DNA of 64,000 nucleotides from Microbacterium nanhaiense (GTDB lineage: Bacteria > Actinomycetota > Actinomycetes > Actinomycetales > Microbacteriaceae), in contig NZ_BMMQ01000002.1 in assembly GCF_014646015.1 (NCBI RefSeq), positions 277 to 64,276 on the forward strand, in the 5' to 3' direction. The notes beneath the pieces were generated by a model, which was not told the DNA's origin, searched no databases, and worked only from the letters and a program-made list of their open reading frames with translations. The number at the start of each line of letters is the position of its first letter. Position 1 is the stretch's first letter. Positions 1 through 7,548 of the stretch are shown here, one piece after another. Both the position numbers and the translations under genes were made by a program.

Positions 1-100
1 TCCCCTAGGGTTTGATTCCCTGGTGGGGTTGTTGATAGTTGAATAGTGTTTCGCTATCTGAAACAGGTTTGCCGCACGTTTTGCGTGTTGGTTGCTGGTT
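1..100 (+). other. spacer upstream of 5S rRNA
   Basis: AT-richer stretch immediately before the 5S gene, with no credible reading frame. It is most likely the transcribed 23S-5S spacer of an rRNA operon whose 16S and 23S genes lie outside the window. The 23S 3' end itself is not visible. Confidence 0.5.
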
Positions 101-220
101 GTTTCGGTGGTTTTAGCGAGAGGGAAACGCCCGGTCACATTCCGAACCCGGAAGCTAAGCCTCTCAGCGCCGATGGTACTGCAAGGGGGACCTTGTGGGA
201 GAGTAGGACACCGCCGGACT
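101..220 (+). rRNA. rrf: 5S ribosomal RNA
   Basis: About 120 nt with the standard 5S layout. The 5' end (TTTCGGTGG) pairs with the 3' end (CCGCCGGA) to form helix I. Internally it carries the conserved loops GAGAGGGAAACGCCCGG, CCGAACCCGGAAGCTAAG and GCCGATGGTACTGC seen in actinobacterial 5S. An intrinsic terminator follows at once, so this is the last gene of an rRNA operon. The ends are set by helix I pairing and could be off by one or two bases. Confidence 0.95.
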
Positions 221-230
221 TTACTTAGAC

Positions 231-262
231 GAAAGGGTCGCCCAATGCTGGGCGGCCCTTTT
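231..262 (+). terminator. intrinsic terminator of the rRNA operon
   Basis: A 10-bp stem (235-244 with 249-258, one G-U pair), a 4-nt loop and a TTTT run directly downstream of the 5S gene. Confidence 0.85.
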
Positions 263-349
263 GTGCGTTTACGGTTTGGTTTAGGCTCGTAGGACGAGCA
301 AAGAATAACGAGTGCGCGCGTTGAGCGCGCATGACATAGGGGAGTGGGC

Positions 350-2839
350 ATGGCCACCGACGAGAACAACGACAAGAACGATCGCCGAAACGACGGCGAA
401 CGTCGTCCTCGGCGTGAGGCCGGCTCCGACCGGAACAGCGGCGGCCGCGGCGATTATCGCGGGCCTCGCGATGGAGAGCGGCGCAACGGCGACCGCGACG
501 GCGGGTATCGAGGCCCGCGTCGCGATGACGACCGCCGCGGCGGTTTCCAGGGCGGAGACCGTCGTGAGGGCGGCTACCGCGGTGACCGCGATTCGCGCGG
601 CGGGCGTACCTTCGAGCGACGCGAGGGCGGATCGCAGGGCGGCCGCGACGGCGCGTACCGCGGGCCGCGTCGCGATGACGACCGCCGGGGCGGCTATCAG
701 GGTGGAGACCGTCGTGAGGGCGGCTACCGCGGCGGTCGCGACGAGCGACGCGATGGCGGCTACCAGGGTGGTCGGGACGGAGGATTCCGCGGCCCGCGCC
801 AGGGCGACGATCGTCGTGGCGGTTTCCAGGGCGGCGAGCGACGCGAGGGCGGCTACCGCGGAAACCGTGAGGGCGGCCCGCGCGAGGGGCGCTCGTTCGA
901 CCGTCGCGACGGCGGCTACCAGGGGCGCCGGCAGGGCGACGCTCGAGGCGGACGTCCCAACGAGGGCCGCGAGGGCGGCTATAGGGGCAACCGCGAAGGC
1001 GGCTATCAGGGTGGCCGCGACGGCGGGTTCCGTAGTCCCCGCCAGGGCGACGACCGTCGTGGCGGTTTCTCCGGCGGCGACCGTCGCGACGGCGGCTACC
1101 GTGGTGGCCGCGACGGCGGCTACCGTGGTGGCCGCGACGGCGACTCGCGTTCGGGCGATCGTCGCGAGGGCGGGTTCCGCGGGAACCGCGACGGCGACTC
1201 GCGTTCGGGAGACCGCCGCGAGGGTGGCTACGGCGGCGGCCGATCGTCCGACCGTCGCGAGGGCGGTTACCAGGGACGCCGTGACGGCGACGCCCGAGGC
1301 GGACGCCCTGCCGAGCGCCGCGAAGGCGGTTACAGGGGCAACCGTGAAGGCGGCTACCAGGGTGGCCGCGAAGGCGGATTCCGCGGCCCGCGCCAGGGCG
1401 ACGACCGACGCGGAGGATTCTCCGGCGGCGACCGCCGCGACGGCGGCTACCGTGGCGGCCGCGATGGCGATTCGCGCGGAGGACGTTCCTTCGACCGTCG
1501 CGAGGGTGGCCGCGACGGCGGCTACCGCGCACAGGGTCGCGACGACCGCCGCGACGGCGGATATCGCGGGGGATTCCACGGTGAAGATCGTCGTGACGAT
1601 CGCCGTGACGATCGCCGTGACGATCGCGGGGGCGACCGCTTCGACCGTTGGGATGAGCGCGAGGAGAACCCCCTCGCCCCGCACCGCGAGCGGATCGCGG
1701 ATCCGGCGCTGCCCGAGGACATCACCCCGAAGGATCTCGCCCCGGCGGCGCGCAACGAGTTGAAGACCCTGAGCGCCGAGAACGCCGAGCGGGTCGCGCG
1801 TCACATGGCGATGGCGGCTCAGGCGATTGATGACGACCCGGTGCTCGCGCACGAGCACGCACAGGCCGCCATGCGTCACGCCGGTCGTGTGGCCGTGGTG
1901 CGCGAGACGCTCGCCATCACGGCCTACGCGACGGGTGACTTCGCTCTCGCGCTTCGGGAGCTGCGTACCGTGCGCAGGATCACCGGACGCAATGATCACG
2001 CCGCGATGATCGTCGACAGCGAGCGCGGGGTGGGACGCCCGGAGAAGGCGCTCGAGGAGGGGCGCGCGACGGATCGCGAGGCGCTCCCGATCGCGCAGCG
2101 CGTCGAGCTTGCGATCGCGATGTCGGGCGCTCGCCTCGACCTCGGCCAGACCGAGCTCGCCTTGCACGAGCTCGACATCCCCGAGGACGACCCCAACAAG
2201 GCGTACGAGTGGAGCGCCGGACTGTTCGCGGCGCGCGCCGCCGTGCTCGAAGACCTCGGTCGCACGGACGAGGCCGCCGAATGGGCGCATCGCGCCGAGG
2301 TCGCGGCGGACGCCGTCGAAACCCGCCTGGCGGAGGACGACACCGTCATGGTGCACGAGATGCACGCCCGCGACCTGGGGCTCGAGTGGGAAGACGAGGC
2401 CGCGTACGACCGCGCGGAGTCGGCCGACGATCACGGCGACGCCGAGGACGCCGAAGAGCGCGCGGAAACCGCAGACGCCGAGGACGCCGAGGACGCCGAA
2501 GAGCGCGCGGAAACCGCAGACGCCGAGGACGCCGAGGACGCCGAAGAGCGCGCGGAAGCCATACACGCCGAAGGCGCCGAAGACGCCGATGAGCGTTCGG
2601 AAGCCGCAGACGCGGCCGTCGAGGCGGACGCCCCCGCCGACGCAGAGCAGGGTGAAGACACGAACGACCTCGGGCCCGTCGAGACCGAGGACGCCGGAGA
2701 GGAACCGGCCGACTCGGCAGGCATCGCGGACGACGCGGCGTACGACCCCGCCGAGGGCGAGCGGTCGATCGAGGACGAGGTGAGCGAGATCCTCGCCGAG
2801 GCGGGCATCGTCGACGACGATCGCGAGGACGAGAAGTAA
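350..2839 (+). CDS. RGG/RG-rich repeat protein with central TPR-like domain and acidic tail
   Basis: 829 residues. Residues 1 to about 440 are low complexity: dozens of short units of the type DRREGGYRGG / GGYQGGRDGG / GPRQGDDRRGG, resembling eukaryotic RGG boxes that bind RNA and can phase-separate. Residues about 450-680 form an alpha-helical repeat domain with TPR-like periodicity (RHMAMAAQAIDDDP, ALRELRTVRRITG, LDLGQTELALHELDI). The last 150 residues are almost entirely Asp, Glu and Ala and contain 15-residue repeats. ATG at 350 is preferred because AGGGGAG lies 5 nt upstream; a GTG at 344 is the alternative. By gene order it is the Rv1691 position of the actinobacterial Rv1691-Rv1696 cluster, where the homologue is a TPR-type protein of unknown role. 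RNA binding is inferred from composition only. Confidence 0.85.
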   Translation: MATDENNDKNDRRNDGERRPRREAGSDRNSGGRGDYRGPRDGERRNGDRDGGYRGPRRDDDRRGGFQGGDRREGGYRGDRDSRGGRTFERREGGSQGGRDGAYRGPRRDDDRRGGYQGGDRREGGYRGGRDERRDGGYQGGRDGGFRGPRQGDDRRGGFQGGERREGGYRGNREGGPREGRSFDRRDGGYQGRRQGDARGGRPNEGREGGYRGNREGGYQGGRDGGFRSPRQGDDRRGGFSGGDRRDGGYRGGRDGGYRGGRDGDSRSGDRREGGFRGNRDGDSRSGDRREGGYGGGRSSDRREGGYQGRRDGDARGGRPAERREGGYRGNREGGYQGGREGGFRGPRQGDDRRGGFSGGDRRDGGYRGGRDGDSRGGRSFDRREGGRDGGYRAQGRDDRRDGGYRGGFHGEDRRDDRRDDRRDDRGGDRFDRWDEREENPLAPHRERIADPALPEDITPKDLAPAARNELKTLSAENAERVARHMAMAAQAIDDDPVLAHEHAQAAMRHAGRVAVVRETLAITAYATGDFALALRELRTVRRITGRNDHAAMIVDSERGVGRPEKALEEGRATDREALPIAQRVELAIAMSGARLDLGQTELALHELDIPEDDPNKAYEWSAGLFAARAAVLEDLGRTDEAAEWAHRAEVAADAVETRLAEDDTVMVHEMHARDLGLEWEDEAAYDRAESADDHGDAEDAEERAETADAEDAEDAEERAETADAEDAEDAEERAEAIHAEGAEDADERSEAADAAVEADAPADAEQGEDTNDLGPVETEDAGEEPADSAGIADDAAYDPAEGERSIEDEVSEILAEAGIVDDDREDEK
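480..1640 (+). repeat. imperfect tandem codon repeats encoding the RGG domain
   Basis: Repeated blocks such as GACCGTCGNGAGGGCGGNTACCG recur throughout, in units of roughly 20-60 bp that are diverged and shuffled rather than perfectly periodic. The repetitive GC-rich codons also leave long open frames on the other strand and in other frames, which are not genes. Confidence 0.8.
2431..2575 (+). repeat. 45-bp tandem repeat in the acidic tail
   Basis: A 45-bp unit encoding AEDAEDAEERAETAD is present in about three tandem copies, nearly identical at 2476-2520 and 2521-2565, with a shorter copy before and a degenerate one after. Near-identity of adjacent copies points to recent slippage or unequal exchange. 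Confidence 0.85.
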
Positions 2840-3876
2840 TGGCGCTGTTCGGACGGAAGGACCCCACCCCGCTCGACGGAGTTGACGTCGTGCTCGCCGA
2901 CCTCGACGGCGTCGTGTACGCCGGCCCCGGCGCTATCCCGCACGCGGTCGAGAGCCTCAACCGCGCCGAGAGCGAGGGGCGCAAGATCGGTTTCATCACG
3001 AATAACGCCTCGCGCACCGACGCTTCTGTTGCTCAGCACCTCGCGGATCTCGGGCTGCACACGGTAGCGGAGGATGTCGTGACCAGCCCGCAGGCGGCCG
3101 TCGCGCTTCTCGCGCAGAAGGTCCCCGCCGGATCCACGGTGCTCGTGGTGGGCGGCGAGGGGCTGGTCGTCGAGCTCGAAAAGGCGGGATACGTCGTCAC
3201 GCGGAGCGCGGACGATTCTCCGGCGGCGGTGCTGCAGGGCTTCAACCCCGACGTCTCGTGGACGCACCTGGCCGAGGCGGCCTACGCGCTGAAGACTCCG
3301 GAGGCCGAGGGCGGGATCCCCTGGATCGCGACGAACACCGACTGGACGATTCCGCGCGAGCGCGGCATCGCGCCCGGGAACGGAACGCTCGTCTCGGCCG
3401 TTCACACGGCGGTGGGGCGACTCGCGACCGTCGCGGGAAAGCCCGAGGCCCCGATCTTCCACGCCGCGACGAAGCGTTTCGGGGCGAAGAAGCCGCTGTT
3501 CATCGGCGACCGCCTCGACACCGACATCCAGGGCGCGCAGGCGGCGGGCATGGCGTCGGCGCTCGTGCTGACGGGCATCGACCGACCGAAGCAGGTGCTC
3601 GCGGCGCCCTCGCACTCGCGCCCCACCTACATCGTCGGCGACCTGCGCGACCTGTTCGAGCCGTACCCGGAGGTCAAGCAGCGCAACGGCGTCACGACGG
3701 TGGGCTCGGCGAAGATCCGCACGAGCGACGGGCCGCAGATCGAGATCCTCGATGAGGGCGATAGCCAACTCAATCTGCTGCGGGCCGGCGCGCACGCGAT
3801 CTGGTCGACCGGGCGAGCGATCTTCGGATTCAACGTTCCCGAGATCCTCTACCGCGATACCTTCCACAGGCAGTGA
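2839..3876 (+). CDS. HAD-IIA family (NagD-like) phosphatase
   Basis: 345 residues. HAD motif I is DLDG (D21, D23), motif II is TNNASR (about residues 54-59) and motif III/IV is FIGDRLDTDI (about residues 219-228). The large cap between motifs II and III marks subclass IIA, the p-nitrophenylphosphatase/NagD type. The start ATG overlaps the upstream stop (TAATG), so the gene is translationally coupled to the RGG protein. By order it corresponds to Rv1692; that enzyme acts on glycerol 3-phosphate in mycobacteria, but the substrate here cannot be read from sequence. Confidence 0.9.
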   Translation: MALFGRKDPTPLDGVDVVLADLDGVVYAGPGAIPHAVESLNRAESEGRKIGFITNNASRTDASVAQHLADLGLHTVAEDVVTSPQAAVALLAQKVPAGSTVLVVGGEGLVVELEKAGYVVTRSADDSPAAVLQGFNPDVSWTHLAEAAYALKTPEAEGGIPWIATNTDWTIPRERGIAPGNGTLVSAVHTAVGRLATVAGKPEAPIFHAATKRFGAKKPLFIGDRLDTDIQGAQAAGMASALVLTGIDRPKQVLAAPSHSRPTYIVGDLRDLFEPYPEVKQRNGVTTVGSAKIRTSDGPQIEILDEGDSQLNLLRAGAHAIWSTGRAIFGFNVPEILYRDTFHRQ

Positions 3877-3986
3877 TGATGGATCCCGAGGCGATCGAAG
3901 AACTGCCGCTCGACGAACGAGCGGCGGCGTATCAGGCGGCCTACGACGAGCTCGCGCGCGAGATCGAACGGGACGCCGAGGCGTGA
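3876..3986 (+). CDS. 36-residue conserved-position small protein
   Basis: A short frame that exactly bridges the HAD gene and tlyA. Its ATG overlaps the HAD stop (TGATG) and its TGA overlaps the tlyA GTG. The product begins MMDPEAIEELPLDERAAAYQ, is acidic and predicted helical, and has no signal or membrane segment. The M. tuberculosis cluster also has a small protein gene (Rv1693) exactly here, between Rv1692 and tlyA. The tight overlaps on both sides argue that it is translated. Function unknown. Confidence 0.75.
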   Translation: MMDPEAIEELPLDERAAAYQAAYDELAREIERDAEA

Positions 3987-4768
3987 GCGAGCGCCTCGAC
4001 GCCCAGCTCGCCGCCCGCGGCCTCGCGCGTTCGCGCACGCACGCCGCGCGCCTCATCGCCGAGGGGCGCGTGCGGGTCGATGGATCCATCGCCGTCAAGC
4101 CCGCGGCCAGGGTCGCCCCCGAGCAGACGCTCGAGGTCGAAGCGGATCACTGGGTGAGCCGCGCGGCGCACAAGCTGATCGCCGGCCTCGACGGATTCGG
4201 GGTAGCCGTCGCCGGGCGCCTCGCGCTCGACCTCGGCGCGTCCACAGGGGGCTTCACCCAGGTGCTTCTCGAACGGGGCGCGGAGCGCGTGATGGCGGTC
4301 GACGTCGGTCACGACCAGCTCGCGGGCGAGCTTCGCGCCGACGAGCGCGTGAGCGTCGTCGAGGGGTACAACGTGCGATACATGACGCGCGAAAGCCTCG
4401 CATCCGCGAGCGGAGTCGACGAGGCGCCGAGCGTTGTGACGGGCGATCTCTCGTTCATCTCGCTCGCGCACGTGCTTCCCGCCGTCCGCGCGGTGATGGC
4501 AGACGCGGCGGACGTCATCCTGCTCGTGAAGCCCCAATTCGAGGTCGGGCGCACGGGCGTTCGCGGGGGAGTCGTCGTCGATGACGACCTGCGGGAGCGA
4601 GCGGTCGCCGACGTCGTCGACGCGGCGGAGCGTGCGGGCCTCGTCGCGCACGGCGTCCTGCCGTCGCCCGTCGAGGGGATGCACGGGAATCGCGAGGCGT
4701 TGCTCCACCTCCGCGCCGATGGCGCCCGCCGCAGCTGGGCGGCGGAGATCCGCCGTGCGGTGCGATGA
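3983..4768 (+). CDS. tlyA: TlyA-type rRNA 2'-O-cytidine methyltransferase
   Basis: 261 residues. The N-terminal S4 RNA-binding domain (about 1-60, LDAQLAARGLARSRTHAARL) is followed by an FtsJ-like Rossmann methyltransferase with SAM loop LDLGASTGGF (about residue 81). The catalytic K-D-K-E set is visible as SRAAHK, GDLSF, VKPQFE. Family members methylate C1409 of 16S and C1920 of 23S rRNA (E. coli numbering), and their loss gives capreomycin resistance. The GTG at 3983 starts directly at the S4 domain and overlaps the 36-codon gene, so the longer upstream reading frame is not used. Corresponds to Rv1694. Confidence 0.93.
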   Translation: MSERLDAQLAARGLARSRTHAARLIAEGRVRVDGSIAVKPAARVAPEQTLEVEADHWVSRAAHKLIAGLDGFGVAVAGRLALDLGASTGGFTQVLLERGAERVMAVDVGHDQLAGELRADERVSVVEGYNVRYMTRESLASASGVDEAPSVVTGDLSFISLAHVLPAVRAVMADAADVILLVKPQFEVGRTGVRGGVVVDDDLRERAVADVVDAAERAGLVAHGVLPSPVEGMHGNREALLHLRADGARRSWAAEIRRAVR

Positions 4769-4790
4769 GCGGATCTCGTTTCGCGCAGTC

Positions 4791-4816
4791 TGAACGTTCT
4801 TCGAACATTTAGACGA
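4791..4816 (+). promoter_or_regulatory. overlapping GAAC/GTTC dyads upstream of nadK-recN
   Basis: GAACGTTCTTCGAAC (4792-4806) contains two overlapping dyads, GAAC-GTTC and GTTC-TTC-GAAC. Next to it, TCGAACATTTAGACGA (4801-4816) matches only one half of an actinobacterial LexA box (CGAAC-N4-GTTCG). It could be a degenerate SOS site for recN or an unrelated operator. Confidence 0.3.
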
Positions 4817-4896
4817 ATCGCCGCCGCGCGTCCCGCATCAGCCGCGCGATCCGACACAATGGGAACCACCTGGCTTCACTGAGGATGGGATGGCTG

Positions 4897-5859
4897 ATGA
4901 CGAAGCGCAAGATCCTGGTGGTCGCGCATGCGCACCGCAACGACACGGTCGAGGCAGCGGTGCGGGTCGTCGATACGCTCACCCGCTCCGGCGCGCTCGC
5001 CGTCATGGACGCCGAGGATCGCGCCGACCTGTCCGTGCTCGCGCCGGTGCTCTCGGATGTGGCGGTTCTCGGCGTCGACGTTCCCATCGCCGATGTCGAC
5101 CTCGCGATCGTCCTCGGCGGCGACGGCACGATCCTGCGCGCCGCGGAACTCGTCCGCGAGGGCACCGCCCCCGTTCTCGGGATCAACATGGGGCACGTCG
5201 GCTTCCTCGCCGAGATCGAGCGCGACAACATGGACGCGGCGGTCGCGCGCGCGATCGCGGGCGACTACGACGTCGAGGAGCGCCTCGCCCTGTCCGTAAA
5301 GGTGCGCGACGCGCGGGGGGAGGTCGTGTTCGAGAGCTTCGCGCTGAATGAGGTCACCGTCGAGAAGGACAGCCCGGGGCGAATGATCGAGGTCGTGCTC
5401 GAGATCGATCGCCGGCCCCTGTCGAGCTTCGGCGCCGACGGCGTCGTCATCGCGACCCCGACGGGATCGACGGCGTACGCCTTCTCCGCAGGCGGCCCCG
5501 TCGTCTGGCCGACCGTCCAGGCGATCACGGTCGTGCCAATCTCGGCGCACGCGCTCTTCGCGCGCCCGCTCGTGGTCGGCCCCGAACATGCCGTCGCGCT
5601 GGAACTCCAGAACTCACCGGGAGCATCGGGCGTGGTGTGGTGCGATGGCCGCCGCAGCTACGCGCTGCCGGCCGGGGCCCGGGTGTCCGTGCGACGTTCG
5701 CCGGTGCCGGTGCGTCTGGCGCGGCTGCACCCCGCGGCCTTCACGGACCGCCTCGTGCGCAAGTTTCAGCTGCCGGTCCAGGGGTGGCGCGGGCCGTCCG
5801 GATCGATGCAGACGACATCGATCAACATCGTGAAGCCGAACTCGGAGGCCACCCGATGA
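4897..5859 (+). CDS. nadK: NAD kinase
   Basis: 320 residues. It phosphorylates NAD to NADP in the cytosol. Diagnostic motifs are LGGDGTIL (about residues 73-80), GINMGHVGFLAEIE, NEVTVEKDSPGRM and the active-site TPTGSTAYAFSAGGP. ATG at 4897 is chosen because the product then starts MTKRKILVVAH, as in relatives. An in-frame ATG at 4885 sits directly on the GAGG and is less likely. The gene overlaps recN by 4 nt (ATGA). Corresponds to Rv1695. Confidence 0.93.
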   Translation: MTKRKILVVAHAHRNDTVEAAVRVVDTLTRSGALAVMDAEDRADLSVLAPVLSDVAVLGVDVPIADVDLAIVLGGDGTILRAAELVREGTAPVLGINMGHVGFLAEIERDNMDAAVARAIAGDYDVEERLALSVKVRDARGEVVFESFALNEVTVEKDSPGRMIEVVLEIDRRPLSSFGADGVVIATPTGSTAYAFSAGGPVVWPTVQAITVVPISAHALFARPLVVGPEHAVALELQNSPGASGVVWCDGRRSYALPAGARVSVRRSPVPVRLARLHPAAFTDRLVRKFQLPVQGWRGPSGSMQTTSINIVKPNSEATR

Positions 5860-7541
5860 TCGAACAGATGCGGTTGACGGGCCTGGGCGTGATCGCCGAC
5901 GCGGTCCTGCCCATGGGCCCCGGTTTCACCGCGATCACGGGCGAGACGGGCGCCGGCAAGACCATGGTCGTCACGGGTCTCGGGCTGCTGATGGGGCAGC
6001 GGTCCGACAGCGGGACGGTGCGCTCGGGCGACGATCAGGCCGTCGTCGAGGGCATCTGGAACGTGCCCGCGGAGGGCCGCGTCGCCGATCGGGTGCGCGA
6101 GGCGGGCGGTGAGCTCGAACCCGCGGAGAATGGTCGCGGCGAGCTCTACCTCTCGCGCACCATCTCGGCATCGGGGCGCAGCCGCGCATCCGTGGGTGGG
6201 CGCACCGCGCCGGCCAGCGTGCTCGGCGAACTCGCGGAGATGCTCGTCGCGGTGCATGGGCAGACCGACCAGCTTCGCCTGAAGTCGACGGCGGAGCAGC
6301 GCGAGACCCTCGACCGTTTCGGCGGCGACGTAGTGCGCGACGCCCGCTCGGCGTACCGTGCCGCGTACGAGGCGTTCACTCGCATCGATCGCGAGCTCAC
6401 CGAACTCGTCGCCGAGCGGGACTCGCGCGCCGCCGAGGCCGAGCGGCTGCGGCACGCGCTCGCCGAGATCGAGACGACTGCGCCGACGTCGGGCGAGGAC
6501 ATCGAGCTTGCCGCGCGCGCGGAGCGGCTCGCGAACGCCGAGCAGCTCCGCGAGGCGGCCATGCTCGCGCGGGAGGCGCTCTCGAGCGAGGAGGGGTCGG
6601 GCGATGTCTCGACCCTGCTGGGCGAGGCACGACGCGGGCTCGAGCGGGCGACGGATCCCGCTCTCGCGTCGATCGGCCAGGCGATCGACGAGATCAACTA
6701 CCGGATCGGCGACCTCGCCGTCGAGCTGTCCAGCTATCTCGCGGACCTCGACGAGCAGGGGCCGACGGAGCTCGCCGCCGTCGAGGAGCGGCGCGCCGTG
6801 CTCGCGGATCTCGCGCGCAAGCACGGATCCCTCGACGAGGCGATCGCGCTGCTGGAGAGCGGATCCGCGCGTCTCGCGGAGCTCGACGACGACGGCGACC
6901 GCATCGAGCGGCTCGCCGCGGATCGCGACACGGCACGGGCCGACCTCGACCAGGCCGCGGGACGCCTGAGCGCCGAGCGCCGCACGGCCGCGGCGCGACT
7001 CGCCGAGCTCGCGACGGAGGAACTGCACGCCCTCGCCATGCCCAACGCGACGCTCACGGTCGAGGTCGCCGACGGACCGGAGTCGGTCCACGGCCGCGAC
7101 ACCGTGTCGTTCCTGCTGGCGCCCCACCCCGGGGCCGAACCCCGCATCGTCTCGAAGGGCGCATCCGGGGGCGAGCTCAGCCGCGTCATGCTCGCGATCG
7201 AGGTCGTCGTCGCGGCGACGGATCCGGTGCCGACCTTCGTCTTCGATGAGGTCGACGCGGGCATCGGCGGGGCCGCGGCCATCGAGGTCGGGCGGCGCCT
7301 GGCCAAGCTCGCCGAGAAGTCGCAGGTCATCGCCGTCACCCACCTCGCGCAGGTGGCCGCCTTCGCGGGCAACCATCTCAGCGTCGTCAAGTCGCACGAC
7401 GGTTCAATCACCTCCTCCAGCGTGACGCGCCTCGAGGGAGCGAAGCGCGAGGCGGAGATGGCGCGGCTGCTAAGCGGTATGGCCGACAGCGAAGCGGCGC
7501 TGACCCACGCCCGCGAGCTGCTCGAGGTCGCTCGGGGATAG
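5856..7541 (+). CDS. recN: DNA repair protein RecN
   Basis: 561 residues, an SMC-like ATPase that acts early in double-strand-break repair. Walker A is GETGAGKT (about residues 29-36) in the N-terminal head, followed by a long Glu/Ala/Arg-rich coiled coil (about 150-400). The C-terminal head has signature KGASGGELSR and Walker B VFDEVDAGIGG (about residue 464). The ATG overlaps the nadK stop; a GTG-started frame from 5637 would run through the end of nadK and is rejected. Corresponds to Rv1696. Confidence 0.94.
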   Translation: MIEQMRLTGLGVIADAVLPMGPGFTAITGETGAGKTMVVTGLGLLMGQRSDSGTVRSGDDQAVVEGIWNVPAEGRVADRVREAGGELEPAENGRGELYLSRTISASGRSRASVGGRTAPASVLGELAEMLVAVHGQTDQLRLKSTAEQRETLDRFGGDVVRDARSAYRAAYEAFTRIDRELTELVAERDSRAAEAERLRHALAEIETTAPTSGEDIELAARAERLANAEQLREAAMLAREALSSEEGSGDVSTLLGEARRGLERATDPALASIGQAIDEINYRIGDLAVELSSYLADLDEQGPTELAAVEERRAVLADLARKHGSLDEAIALLESGSARLAELDDDGDRIERLAADRDTARADLDQAAGRLSAERRTAAARLAELATEELHALAMPNATLTVEVADGPESVHGRDTVSFLLAPHPGAEPRIVSKGASGGELSRVMLAIEVVVAATDPVPTFVFDEVDAGIGGAAAIEVGRRLAKLAEKSQVIAVTHLAQVAAFAGNHLSVVKSHDGSITSSSVTRLEGAKREAEMARLLSGMADSEAALTHARELLEVARG

Positions 7542-7548
7542 CAGACCC

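Noticed and set aside
225..2566. Very long antisense open frames (435 and 761 codons) and a 483-codon frame on the same strand across the RGG gene
   Set aside because: They arise from repetitive GC-rich codons that contain no stops in other frames; products are Arg- or Ala/Val-biased with no motifs and no ribosome sites.
4801..4816. Bona fide LexA box before nadK-recN
   Set aside because: Only the left half fits CGAAC-N4-GTTCG; three of five right-half positions differ.
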